Assembly: GCA_028819575.1 (NCBI GenBank)
Contig: JAPPLB010000050.1
Location: 33,245-97,244 of the forward strand
Direction of reading: 5' to 3'
DNA from: Bryobacterales bacterium
GTDB taxonomy: Bacteria; Acidobacteriota; Terriglobia; Bryobacterales; UBA6623
Length of the DNA: 64,000 nucleotides
Shown: positions 50,846 to 59,634 of the stretch, piece after piece
How the letters are laid out: each line of letters opens with the position of its first letter
How positions within the stretch are numbered: position 1 is the first letter of the stretch
The notes under the pieces: generated by a model
The model's input: the letters and a program-made list of their open reading frames with translations, nothing else
What the model was told of the DNA's origin: nothing
Databases searched by the model: none
Program-made: the position numbers and the translations under genes

Positions 50846-51484
50846 CTAGCCGACTTGCGGGTCGGCCCAGCGCAACACGCGCCGCTGTTCGGCATCGCGG
50901 AACTCGCCCGTTGAGATCAGGACGAGATCGAAGATCACTCCGACGGAAAGGAAGCCCAGCGTAAACAGCCAAAGTAGCCCCGTGCCGACCTTGCCGACGT
51001 AGAAGCGGTGCAACCCCAGGAATCCTAGAATCAGGCAAAGCAGGAGTGCGGCCAGACGGTTGTAGGGCGAGGGGTTGGGGTCTACGGGCCGTTGAGGAGG
51101 TGGTGTGGGCGGGACGCGGCGGTCCCAACCGCAGGCGTGGCAAAACTTGTCGCTGCGGTCCATCTCCGCACCGCAGGCGACACAAAAAACGGTCTTCGTC
51201 TTGGGGGCAGATTCCTCTTGCGGGTCCGCTGCATCGGCGGGGCCGGCCTCTGCCTGGCCGGAAAAATGCTTCGGTTGCTTCGCGTACCGTGGAGACGTGG
51301 TGTCGTCATCAATGGGCAGGTCTTTCGTCGCCGGGCTGGCTGGCGTGGCCGATTCCGGCTCGGCCTCCCGCAACGCTTCTTCCGTCGCCGGTTTGTCCTC
51401 ATCCTGCTGGTCCACGACCGCCCCGGAAATCGTTTCCTGTTGACCGTCCCCCGTGTCAGGCGTACGGGTTCCGTGTTTGCTCAT
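50846..51484 (-). CDS. Zinc-ribbon plus TM2-domain protein
   Basis: This 212-residue protein has an acidic, disordered N-terminal ~95 residues, a double CxxC zinc ribbon (FCVACGAEMDRSDKFCHACG), a Pro-rich linker, and a C-terminal TM2 module with two hydrophobic segments (AALLLCLILGFLGLHRFYVG, LLWLFTLGFLSVGVIFDL). The GxHRFYxG signature is typical. The function is unknown. Confidence 0.82.
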   Translation of the reverse strand: MSKHGTRTPDTGDGQQETISGAVVDQQDEDKPATEEALREAEPESATPASPATKDLPIDDDTTSPRYAKQPKHFSGQAEAGPADAADPQEESAPKTKTVFCVACGAEMDRSDKFCHACGWDRRVPPTPPPQRPVDPNPSPYNRLAALLLCLILGFLGLHRFYVGKVGTGLLWLFTLGFLSVGVIFDLVLISTGEFRDAEQRRVLRWADPQVG

Positions 51485-51548
51485 TCGATGGCGCCTCTCT
51501 GCTCAAGAATACGCGAGCAATCACCGAAGGTTCCCTTGAAGAAAATCT

Positions 51549-51731
51549 TAGCCTGCATTTCTCACCACGTGGCGAGGCGAAGTGCGTGAGAGGGCTGTCA
51601 GGACGAGGCGCGAGCCGCTTGGCGCGCGCAGGCGTACTTGAACAGTACGTTGAGCACGGCAAGCAAGCGTAACGAAGTCGTGGCGGCCCTATGGCGTGCT
51701 TCGACCGTCGGGTGGTGAGAAATGCAGGTTA
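51549..51731 (+). mobile_element. MITE-like element, copy I (short form, reference copy)
   Basis: This 183-bp intact copy has TA-GCCTGCATTTCTCACC on the left and GAGAAATGCAGGT-TA on the right. The left arm contains CTCACCACGTGGCGAG (near-palindrome). Two further stems lie inside. The gap to mutY is 27 bp. Confidence 0.9.
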
Positions 51732-51758
51732 GTGACACTCCATCTTGCCCGCGGCTCT

Positions 51759-52823
51759 TCATCTATTCCTTGCGTCCAAGGCAATCCTCAATGCTTTACG
51801 GGCAACCGTTGTCAGGGGCATCTCCTCGAGACGCTGCTCCGGCACCCAACGGTAGCAGGCAGGCGCCCTCCCCTCGATCTTCGAGCTGTAGACCGATCCC
51901 CGGTAGGAGCGGAACGTAATGCCATGACGGAAGTTCCCGAGATGCTCGCCGCGACGGATGCCGAGAGCATCGAAGCAATCGTCTGCGAGCGCCGCGCCCG
52001 TTACTTCCGGCAGTTCCCAAAAGCCGGGCATGAGGTCGCAGTCCTCAGGGCGCTCCCGCATGAGATAGTGTGAGCCGCGTCTGACGACAGCGACCGCCAT
52101 CTCGAGTTTGACCGATCGCTCCTTGATGGCCTTGACCGGTCGTAATCCCTGTACTCCCTGCCTGCGTGCCTGGCAGGCGTCCCTCAGAGGACACGACATG
52201 CAGCCAGGATTGCGCAGCGTGCAGACGGTTGCGCCGAGTTCCATAACGGCTTGATTGAACAGGCCGAAACGACGGGACGCTCCGGCCTCGCCGAGAGTCT
52301 GCATCCTGCGCCGCAACCTCTCCTTCGTCTCGGTGCGGCTCACCTCGCCGCTCTCGTTGATGAACCGGCTCATCACACGGATCACATTCCCGTCGACCAC
52401 CGCATGAGCACGGTTGAACGAAATACTCGCAATGGCGGCAGCCGTGTAGGGGCCGATTCCCGGAAGCGCCAGTAGTCCGTCATAGGAGTCGGGAAACACG
52501 CCGCCATGTTCGGTGACAATCACCTTCGCCGCCTGCTGCATCTGACGGGCGCGGCGGTAGTAGCCAAGGCCGCTCCACACTGCCAGTAATTTGGCTTCGG
52601 GTGCGCCTGCCAATGCATGGACGTCCGGAAACTCCTTGAGAAACCGCTCGTAGTAAGGCAGAGCCGTGGTGACGCGGGTCTGTTGCAGCATGACCTCCGA
52701 AACCCAGATCGGATACGGGTCTTTGGTTCGGCGCCAGGGCAGGTCGCGATGGTGACGGCGGTACCAGCGGAGCAGCGCGCCGACGAGCTTCTTGTCGCGG
52801 GCCATGTCGGCTGGACGGATCAT
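51759..52823 (-). CDS. mutY: A/G-specific adenine DNA glycosylase MutY
   Basis: This 354-residue protein removes adenine opposite 8-oxoguanine. WRRTKDPYPIWVSEVMLQQT carries catalytic Glu43, LLALPGIGPYTAAAIASIS is the helix-hairpin-helix, VVDGNVIRVMSRF holds the catalytic Asp, and CTLRNPGCMSCPLRDAC is the C-x6-C-x2-C-x5-C 4Fe-4S loop. A NUDIX-like C-domain follows (EDCDLMPGFWELPEVTG). Start 52823 or 52805 is likely; the frame extends to 52958. Confidence 0.93.
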   Translation of the reverse strand: MIRPADMARDKKLVGALLRWYRRHHRDLPWRRTKDPYPIWVSEVMLQQTRVTTALPYYERFLKEFPDVHALAGAPEAKLLAVWSGLGYYRRARQMQQAAKVIVTEHGGVFPDSYDGLLALPGIGPYTAAAIASISFNRAHAVVDGNVIRVMSRFINESGEVSRTETKERLRRRMQTLGEAGASRRFGLFNQAVMELGATVCTLRNPGCMSCPLRDACQARRQGVQGLRPVKAIKERSVKLEMAVAVVRRGSHYLMRERPEDCDLMPGFWELPEVTGAALADDCFDALGIRRGEHLGNFRHGITFRSYRGSVYSSKIEGRAPACYRWVPEQRLEEMPLTTVARKALRIALDARNR

Positions 52824-53235
52824 TCTACTCGCGAAAGGACTTTCGGATCGTCGTAGCTCATCTGCGTGCTGGGGGCCACGCTGATTTCTTCCGGACAGGC
52901 CGCTTCGCGGTCGCAGGTATCGGTAATCGGACTGGAGCCGTTGTGTCACCCAGTCCAAGAGTGTTGGCGTCTCCCAAAGGAATCAGACAAGCCTGCTGCA
53001 AAGCCGGGTTGATTTTCGTTGGGACACAACCCTCTGTGGAGCCTTCCATCGTACCGCGCTGGCTCTCCTGGCCTGAAACACCCCTCGGATCGAGCGGCGT
53101 TAACGCCAACCCGAATGTTTCCCGCTTGAATGATCCGCGCAGGGGCCGAGTAAAAACCAGCCTCCATTACTTACCGATTGGCGTGGAGAAGTGCACGCGG
53201 GTCACCAGATACGAATCACGGCCGTTCAACCGCCT
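52824..53235. other. Gene-free interval with hairpin repeat copy 3
   Basis: A 75-bp hairpin repeat (about 53090-53163: GATCGAGCGGCGTTAACGCC...TTTCCCGCTTGAATGATCC...GAGTAAAAACCAGCC) and one CAGATACGAATCACGGCC 7-mer piece (53205-53228) are present. The remaining ~270 bp shows nothing I can support. Confidence 0.55.
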
Positions 53236-53442
53236 TAGCCTGCATTTCTCACCACGTGGTGAGGCGAAGTGCGTGAGAGGGCCGTCAGGACGAGGCGCAA
53301 GCCGGACGGAGGAAAAAGGCGCGAGCTGCTTGGCGCGCGCAGGCGTACTTGAACAGTACGTTGAGCACGGCAAGCAAGCGCAACGAAGTCATGGCGGTCA
53401 TACCACGTGCTTCGACCGTCGGGTGGTGAGAAAGGCAGGTTA
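53236..53442 (+). mobile_element. MITE-like element, copy J (long form, full)
   Basis: This 207-bp full copy has TA at both ends. Compared with copy I it carries 24 extra bases containing GGACGGAGGAAAAAGGC inside a GGCGC(A/G)AG duplication. It lies upstream of frdA. Confidence 0.9.
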
Positions 53443-53610
53443 ACACCCTTGTCCTGATATTGCGCTCTGCGCTTCTCTGCATCCAGCCTCAAGTTGACTT
53501 TAGGCGAAATCTCACAGATCATTAAAAGTCCCTTCCGAAGCGCCGCCGTTCAGCGGGCAGGTCTTGGAACGGCTGAGCATCAAGTTGTCTGCAGCAAAAA
53601 CATCGTAATC

Positions 53611-55398
53611 ATGGAATTACTGAATCACGACGTTCTGATCGTGGGTGGTGGTGGAGCCGGTTTGCGGGCGGCGATCGCCATTGGTGAGGCCAATGCGGAC
53701 CTGAGCGTGGGGGTCGTTTCGAAGGTCTACCCGATGCGCTCGCACACGGTTTCCGCAGAAGGTGGATCGGCCGCGGTCATCAAGTCCAACGACAGCCTGG
53801 ACGCCCATATCTACGACACCATATCGGGGGCCGATTGGTTGGCCGACCAGGACGCGGTCGAGTCCTTCGTCAACGAAGCTCCGGCAGAGATGATTCAGCT
53901 CGAGCACTGGGGATGCCCCTGGAGCCGCGATGCGGACGGCAGCGTGGCGGTGCGTCCATTTGGCGGCATGAAGATCGAGCGGACCTGGTTCGCCGCCGAC
54001 AAGACCGGCTTCCACATGCTCCATACGCTCTTCCAGACGGCGCTGAAGTACAACAACATCACCCGATACGACGAATGGTTCGTAACCCGCCTGCTGACTC
54101 ACGACGGGCGTTGCCAGGGAGTGGCGGCGCTGGAACTGCGCACCGGTCAGATTCGTCCCATCGCGGCTAAGGCGGTCATTCTCTGCACGGGCGGAGGAGG
54201 GCGGATATTTCCCTTCACGACCAACGCGGCCATCAAGAGTGGCGACGGTATGGCCCTTGCCTACCGAGCCGGCGTTGCCCTCAAGGACATGGAGTTTGTC
54301 CAGTACCATCCCACCGGCCTGCCGGGAACCGGAATCCTGATCACTGAGGCCTCCCGAGGGGAAGGGGGCATCCTTCTGAACAAAGACGGATACCGCTATC
54401 TCCAGGATTACGACCTGGGCGAGCCGCTTGACGTCAGTGACCCCAGCCACCCGCGCAAGAGGACGATGGAGCTCGGGCCTCGCGACCGCCTCTCTCAGGC
54501 ATTCATGAAGGAACGGGAGAAGGGCCTCACGCTGGAAGGACCCTATGGCGATTATGTCTGTCTCGATCTCCGCCATATGGGTGAGAAGAAGATCGACAAG
54601 AAGATTCCTTTCGTTCGTGAATTGTGCCGCAACTATGTGGGGATCGACCCCGTCCATGAGTTGGTTCCCGTGCGCCCCGTGGTCCACTACATGATGGGTG
54701 GAGTGCACACCAACATCAATGGAGAGACTCCCCTGGCGGGACTCTTTGCGGCGGGCGAATGTGCCTGCGTGAGTATCAACGGCGCCAACCGGCTTGGTTC
54801 CAATTCGCTCACGGAACTTCTGGTGTTCGGGGCGCGTGCGGCTCGGGCGGCGGTTCGGTTCAGTGCCCGTCAGGACTCCGTTGCGGTCGAGGAAATCCAG
54901 GCTCAGTGCCAAGCTGAACAACAACGAATTCGAGACCGCTTCTTTCAGCCGAAAGGCGGCAAGGAAACGATTGCCGGACTTCGAGCGGAACTGACCCGGA
55001 CGATGGAAAGCGGGGCCGGCATCTATCGAACCGAAGATTCGCTGAGGGCCGCCTGCGCTCTGATCGGGCAACTGAAAGAGCGGTTCCGGGAGGTCGAGCT
55101 GGCGGATCATAGCCTCACCTTCAACACGGAGCTGACCGCCGCGCTGGAACTGGAATTTATGATCGACGCGTCCGAGGCGGTTGCCCACAGCGCCTTGATG
55201 CGGACTGAATCACGCGGCTCTCATCAACGCACCGACTATCCCCAACGCGATGATGAGCGATTTCTCAAACATTCATTGGCTTATCAGACCGAAAACGACC
55301 CGCGCATCGAATATCTGGATGTGGTGGTGACCCGCTGGCCTCCTGCAGAACGCAAGTACGGTAGTCCGGTTGATGGCAAAGGGGGGAAAGGCGATTGA
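53611..55398 (+). CDS. frdA: Fumarate reductase flavoprotein subunit
   Basis: This 595-residue protein aligns by eye with E. coli FrdA throughout: [38 protein letters not shown] with the FAD-linked His45, [79 protein letters not shown] and [13 protein letters not shown]. It reduces fumarate (or oxidises succinate) at the membrane. ATG 53611 matches the family start; the frame opens at 53494. Confidence 0.93.
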   Translation: MELLNHDVLIVGGGGAGLRAAIAIGEANADLSVGVVSKVYPMRSHTVSAEGGSAAVIKSNDSLDAHIYDTISGADWLADQDAVESFVNEAPAEMIQLEHWGCPWSRDADGSVAVRPFGGMKIERTWFAADKTGFHMLHTLFQTALKYNNITRYDEWFVTRLLTHDGRCQGVAALELRTGQIRPIAAKAVILCTGGGGRIFPFTTNAAIKSGDGMALAYRAGVALKDMEFVQYHPTGLPGTGILITEASRGEGGILLNKDGYRYLQDYDLGEPLDVSDPSHPRKRTMELGPRDRLSQAFMKEREKGLTLEGPYGDYVCLDLRHMGEKKIDKKIPFVRELCRNYVGIDPVHELVPVRPVVHYMMGGVHTNINGETPLAGLFAAGECACVSINGANRLGSNSLTELLVFGARAARAAVRFSARQDSVAVEEIQAQCQAEQQRIRDRFFQPKGGKETIAGLRAELTRTMESGAGIYRTEDSLRAACALIGQLKERFREVELADHSLTFNTELTAALELEFMIDASEAVAHSALMRTESRGSHQRTDYPQRDDERFLKHSLAYQTENDPRIEYLDVVVTRWPPAERKYGSPVDGKGGKGD

Positions 55399-55430
55399 CG
55401 GAGGATGGGTGAAGAACGCCCCGTGAACAT

Positions 55431-56177
55431 ATGCCCGAAAAGACAATGACTTTGGAAGTCTTCCGCTATCAGCCTGATGAGGAAGAACATCCCCGATACC
55501 AGAACTACGAGGTCCCCTACCGCGAGGACTGGGTGGTGCTCGACGCCCTCAATCACATCAAGGACGAGATCGACGGTACGCTTTCCTATCGCTGGTCTTG
55601 CCGCATGGGTGTTTGCGGCAGTTGCGGCATGATGGTCAATGGCGACCCTAAACTTACTTGCGCCACCTTCCTGCGAGACTACTATCCGAGCGCGATTCGG
55701 GTTGAGCCGCTCAACTACTTCCCCGTGATCCGGGATCTCATCATCAACATGGAGGACTTCTTGCACAAGCTGGATGACGTGCAGGCGTGGCTCATCCCAA
55801 AACAGGAAAAGACGGTCGAGGAAGGCGAGTATCTGCAGTCACCGGCAGAACTGGCCCATTTCAAACAATTCAGCATGTGCATCAACTGCATGCTCTGTTA
55901 CGCAGCCTGTCCGGTTTACGGTCATAGCCAGGAGTTTCTGGGACCGGCAGCCATCGCACTGGCCCAGCGTTACAACCTCGACTCGCGAGACGGCGCTGCC
56001 GAGAGCAGAGCTGATGTGATTTTTCAGGATGTGGGAATCTGGGAGTGCACTTTCGTGGGAGACTGCTCACGTGTGTGTCCGAAGAATGTCGATCCGGCCG
56101 GAGCCATCCAGCAGGCCAAGGTTACTCACACCAAGCAGTTTATGAAGGAGCTGTTGGCGCCTTGGGGGAACAGATAG
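55431..56177 (+). CDS. frdB: Fumarate reductase iron-sulfur subunit
   Basis: This 248-residue protein has three cluster motifs: Cys57/62/65/77 for 2Fe-2S ([16 protein letters not shown]), [15 protein letters not shown] for 4Fe-4S, and [17 protein letters not shown] for 3Fe-4S. It passes electrons between FrdA and the membrane quinone site. It starts 32 bp after frdA. Confidence 0.94.
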   Translation: MPEKTMTLEVFRYQPDEEEHPRYQNYEVPYREDWVVLDALNHIKDEIDGTLSYRWSCRMGVCGSCGMMVNGDPKLTCATFLRDYYPSAIRVEPLNYFPVIRDLIINMEDFLHKLDDVQAWLIPKQEKTVEEGEYLQSPAELAHFKQFSMCINCMLCYAACPVYGHSQEFLGPAAIALAQRYNLDSRDGAAESRADVIFQDVGIWECTFVGDCSRVCPKNVDPAGAIQQAKVTHTKQFMKELLAPWGNR

Positions 56178-56229
56178 GACGAAGCGCCGTGCAGGAACCG
56201 CGAGCCGGGCGGCGATTTGGGAAACAGAG

Positions 56230-56655
56230 ATGAGCGACGGAACTTCACGACTCGGGGCCGCGCCAGGTGGGAAAAGCAAGGAATATCTTCGTCCTGTGCC
56301 GTCCACTTGGTGGTTGAAGCGGAAGACCTATTTCCTGTTCATGGTTCGCGAACTGACATGCGTAGCCGTGGGAGGGTACGCCGCGCTGCTGCTGGTGCTG
56401 GCGGCCTCGGCCCACAACCCGGATTCGTTCCACTCTGTCTTCTCCTGGTTGAGTGCGTCCCGATGGAGCGTCGTTCTGCACGCGATAGCGCTGCCGTTGG
56501 TCCTGTATCACAGCATCACCTGGTTTAACCTGACACCCAAGGCGATGGTCGTCTGGCGGGGAGAAGAACGGTTGAGCCCCGTCCTGATCGCGGGCTCGAA
56601 TTATGTTGCGTGGGTGGTCGTCTCGGTTTTGATCGCCTGGATCGCATTGAGGTAA
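56230..56655 (+). CDS. frdC: Fumarate reductase membrane anchor FrdC
   Basis: This 141-residue protein has three hydrophobic segments and the FrdC opening YLRPVPSTWWLKRKTYFLFM plus LHAIALPLVLYHSITWFNLTPKAM. It binds quinol with FrdD. The heme-free C/D anchor pair places this complex in the enterobacterial-type quinol:fumarate reductase class. Confidence 0.9.
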   Translation: MSDGTSRLGAAPGGKSKEYLRPVPSTWWLKRKTYFLFMVRELTCVAVGGYAALLLVLAASAHNPDSFHSVFSWLSASRWSVVLHAIALPLVLYHSITWFNLTPKAMVVWRGEERLSPVLIAGSNYVAWVVVSVLIAWIALR

Positions 56656-56658
56656 GCG

Positions 56659-56994
56659 ATGGCCAAGTCGAATGAGCCGCTCTTTTGGTCCCTCTTCTCG
56701 GCAGGAGGTGTCGTGGCCGCCTTCTTCGTCCCGGTCACCCTCATCTTGACCGGAGTTGCCGTGCCCGCAGGCTGGATCAAAGAGGACGATCTGCTTCTGC
56801 TGGTCCGCCATCCCCTGGCTCGGGTCTATCTGTTCGTGCTGATTTCACTCCCCCTGTTCCATTGGGCTCACCGATTCCGCTACGTGGCGGCGGACTTGGG
56901 CCTGAAAGTTCTCGGTGTTGCGCTGCCCATCGTCTGCTACGGTGCGGCGATCCTGGGGACAGCCCTGGCCGCATACGTTCTGGCGAGGCTCTAA
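56659..56994 (+). CDS. frdD: Fumarate reductase membrane anchor FrdD
   Basis: This 111-residue protein has the FrdD pattern NEPLFWSLFSAGGVVAAFF, three helices, and RVYLFVLISLPLFHWAHRFRY. It starts 3 bp after frdC. The TAA stop (56992-56994) is immediately followed by CCTGTATTTCTCACC, a MITE left end. Confidence 0.9.
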   Translation: MAKSNEPLFWSLFSAGGVVAAFFVPVTLILTGVAVPAGWIKEDDLLLLVRHPLARVYLFVLISLPLFHWAHRFRYVAADLGLKVLGVALPIVCYGAAILGTALAAYVLARL

Positions 56995-57143
56995 CCTGTA
57001 TTTCTCACCACTTGGCGGCGAAGCGAAGTGCCTGCCTGCTGCCGGCAGGCGAATCACCGCCTTTACGGTTCACCCGCCCTCAGACATTTCTTCTGAAGCA
57101 AACCAGGCCGCCGCCGACGGTTTTCACGAATCACGGCTTTTTA
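56995..57143. repeat. MITE left arm (copy N) plus composite 7-mer module
   Basis: CCTGTATTTCTCACCACTTGG starts right at the frdD stop. A CTGCCTGCTGCCGGCAGGC hairpin follows, then the CCTCAGACATTTCTTCTGAAG module (shared with 5602 and 24570) and CACGAATCACGGCTTTTT, 12 bp before the reverse TAG stop of clpP. Confidence 0.75.
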
Positions 57144-57154
57144 TGGAAGTACTG

Positions 57155-57763
57155 CTACTCCTGGCCCTTCTTGAAAATGATCTCGTCGATGAGGCCGTAT
57201 TCCTTGGACTGCTCGGCGCCCAGAATGAAATCGCGCTCGACGTCTTTGTTGATCGTCTCCACGTCTTGGCCGGTGTGGTTGGCGAGGATCGTATTGAGCT
57301 TTTCCCGCATCCGCAAAATCTCGCGAGCGTGGATATCGATGTCGGTTGCCTGGCCGGCAAGCCCGCTCATCGAAGGCTGATGCAGCAGGATCCGGGAATT
57401 GGGCAGGGCGTAGCGCTTGCCCTTGGCGCCCGCGGCCAGCAGAACCGCCGCCATCGATGCGGCCTGGCCGATGCAGACCGTTGTGATGTCGGGGCGCACG
57501 AACTGCATCGTGTCGTAGATCGCCATGCCTGCGGTGATCGAGCCTCCGGGCGAGTTGATGTACAGCCAGATGTCCCGGTCGGGATTCTCCGCTTCCAGGA
57601 ACAGCAACTGGGCCGTGATGAGATTGGAGATGCTGTCGTCGATCGGGAATCCGACGAAGATGATGTTGTCGCGCAACAGCCGCGAGTAGATGTCGTACGC
57701 GCGCTCGCCGCGGCTGGTCTGCTCCACCACCATGGGGACCAATCCGGCCTGTGATTCGTTCAT
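57155..57763 (-). CDS. clpP: ATP-dependent Clp protease proteolytic subunit
   Basis: This 202-residue serine protease has [14 protein letters not shown] (Ser103), [11 protein letters not shown] (His128) and the Asp in [10 protein letters not shown]. It forms the tetradecameric barrel that degrades unfolded proteins. ATG 57763 is set by an AGGAGG box about 10 nt upstream; the first in-frame ATG (57772) is only 2 nt from that box. tig lies 119 bp upstream across a hairpin repeat. clpX is not adjacent. Confidence 0.94.
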   Translation of the reverse strand: MNESQAGLVPMVVEQTSRGERAYDIYSRLLRDNIIFVGFPIDDSISNLITAQLLFLEAENPDRDIWLYINSPGGSITAGMAIYDTMQFVRPDITTVCIGQAASMAAVLLAAGAKGKRYALPNSRILLHQPSMSGLAGQATDIDIHAREILRMREKLNTILANHTGQDVETINKDVERDFILGAEQSKEYGLIDEIIFKKGQE

Positions 57764-57793
57764 TGCGACCATGCCTCCTGACCTGAAATATCC

Positions 57794-57872
57794 AGCGATT
57801 CAAGCAGCGTTGTCAACGGCCCGGATGTTTCCCGCTTGAATGATCCATGCACGGGCGGAGGAAAAACTTGCC
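57794..57872 (+). repeat. 75-bp hairpin repeat, copy 4
   Basis: GATTCAAGCAGCGTTGTCAACG...TTTCCCGCTTGAATGATCC...GGGCGGAGGAAAAACTTGCC. TTCAAGC pairs with GCTTGAA. It lies between tig and clpP, about 10 bp from the tig stop. Confidence 0.75.
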
Positions 57873-57881
57873 CTGACGCCA

Positions 57882-59183
57882 TCAGTTGCCGCTCTCGCCG
57901 CTTCCCGATTCGACGGGAGCGTCGACCTTCTGAGCCTCGTCAAAAAGAAAGTCCAGCGTCTTGTCATTGCGCATCTGCGAGCGGACTCGATCGAGTGTGC
58001 CGTTCTCCACCAGCTCGGCGCGAGCGGCCGACACGCTCTTCTTCTGTCGTTCCGCGTATTGCCTGATGGGTTCGTCCAACTCGTCGCTCCCCACCTGGAT
58101 ATCTTCCTCGTCGGCGATGCGCTCGAGGATGAGGCTGGTGCGCACATACCGCTCGGCAAGCGGTTTTTCTCTCTCTAGAACCTGCCGCCAGTCGAGGTCA
58201 AGTAACGGCGAGTCGAGTGGTTCTTGCTCTTGCATCTCGCGTAAGCGGCGCTCGGCCTGTGTCGCGGCCTGCTGCTCGACCATCGTCTCGGGAACCGGAA
58301 ATCGATGGCGCTCGACAAGCGTGTCGATGAGCTTTCTTTTAGCGGCGCCAGCGGCGATTCGCCTGCGATGAGCGCCGATCGCCTCGCGAATCTGGTTCTT
58401 CAACTCTTCCAGCGACGAATATTCTCCGGCTTCCTGCGCGAAATCGTCGTCGAGTTCCGGAAGCTCCTTCTCGCGCATCTCCAGGACCTCGGCGCGAAAT
58501 GCCAGCGTCTTGCCCGCCAGTTTCTCGGTGCCGTAGTCGGCGGGGTATTTCACGTTGAACTCGGCCGTATCGCCGGGGCTCTTCCCCCGCAGGTTCTCCG
58601 AAAACTCCGGTAGCGTCTCGGCCTCCCCGATCGTGATCATCATCTCGTTCTGCTCGACCTTCGGGCCGCCGCCGAGCGGCTCGCCGGTCAGCTTCAGCAC
58701 GGCGATGTCGCCGTCCGCAAGCGGCCGCGGGTCGAGGTTGCGGTAACTTGCATTCCGTTCGCGGAGGTGTTCCAACTCGTGGTTCACCTCATCGTCAAGG
58801 ACTTCAGGCTCGCTGTAGGGAACCTCGATGCGCCGGTACTCGCCAAGTTCGAACTCCGGGTAGATGTCGAACTCGGTTTGGAACTTGACCGGTTCGCCAT
58901 TTTCAAAGTGCAGGTCGGTCAAGTTGGGCGAGCCGACGACCTTGAACCCCTCTTCCCGGGCCTTGTCCCAGAAAACTCGCGGCAACAGGTTCTTCAGAAC
59001 CTCTTCCTTGATGTCTTTCCAATAACGGCTGCGCACCAATGCGGCCGGGGCCTTCCCGGGACGAAAGCCGGGCAGACGAGCCTGCCGGCGGTATCCGTTG
59101 ACGACCTTGGCGACATCCTTTTCGACGTCCGCCCACTCGACCGTGAATTCGAGTTCGCGCCTGCAGGTTTCGGCCTCGGCCAT
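57882..59183 (-). CDS. tig: Trigger factor
   Basis: This 433-residue ribosome-associated chaperone has the ribosome-binding loop GFRPGKAP (39-46), a PPIase-like middle (about 155-235) and a helical C-terminal arm (LEELKNQIREAIGAHRRR, VPETMVEQQ). It assists folding of nascent chains. It stands upstream of clpP in the common tig-clpP order. The interval 59184-59357 has no gene. Confidence 0.93.
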   Translation of the reverse strand: MAEAETCRRELEFTVEWADVEKDVAKVVNGYRRQARLPGFRPGKAPAALVRSRYWKDIKEEVLKNLLPRVFWDKAREEGFKVVGSPNLTDLHFENGEPVKFQTEFDIYPEFELGEYRRIEVPYSEPEVLDDEVNHELEHLRERNASYRNLDPRPLADGDIAVLKLTGEPLGGGPKVEQNEMMITIGEAETLPEFSENLRGKSPGDTAEFNVKYPADYGTEKLAGKTLAFRAEVLEMREKELPELDDDFAQEAGEYSSLEELKNQIREAIGAHRRRIAAGAAKRKLIDTLVERHRFPVPETMVEQQAATQAERRLREMQEQEPLDSPLLDLDWRQVLEREKPLAERYVRTSLILERIADEEDIQVGSDELDEPIRQYAERQKKSVSAARAELVENGTLDRVRSQMRNDKTLDFLFDEAQKVDAPVESGSGESGN

Positions 59184-59357
59184 CAGGGAACCAACCGTGA
59201 AATAAGGCTGAGAGATGCCCTCGGCGGACCGCTCGGAGGTCCCTTGCGCAAGGAACGACGCTTCCGACTTGCCGGAACGACTTGAACGTGGATGTCGTGG
59301 AGAACCGTGCTCTCGACCTGAACAACCATCTTATCGCAGAGAGCCGCGGCCGACATC

Positions 59358-59626
59358 TCAACCTGCATGTCTCACCACCTGGCGAGGCGCAGTGCATGAG
59401 AGGGCCGCCATGACAAGGCACCCTCGCCGGTAAAGCGGCCTTCAAGGTTCTACACGCATCACGAATCAGGGCTAGTGACGCTTTTTTCGAGACGAGGCCT
59501 TATTGCAAGCTCCCCTGGAGCAACGGCCGTACCGCCTGCCTGGGTTTTGGGGTCACGAATCACGAGACACGAACCACGGCTTTTTTTTCGCGTGCTCCGG
59601 CCGTCATGTGGTGAGAAATGCAGGCT
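59358..59626 (+). mobile_element. MITE-like composite, copy O (expanded, swapped core)
   Basis: The left arm (AACCTGCATGTCTCACCACCTGG) and right arm (GTGCTCCGGCCGTCATGTGGTGAGAAATGCAGGC) enclose about 150 bp of other modules: ACGCATCACGAATCAGGG, GCAAGCTCCCCTGGAGCAACGG (also near 60823), and CACGAATCACGAGACACGAACCACGGCTTTTTTTT. The right end is 8 bp from the reverse stop of the UxuA-like gene. Confidence 0.75.
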
Positions 59627-59634
59627 CACCTCCC

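Noticed and set aside
59183..59368. 61-codon reverse frame upstream of tig
   Set aside because: No domain, no ribosome binding site, and it overlaps the MITE composite.
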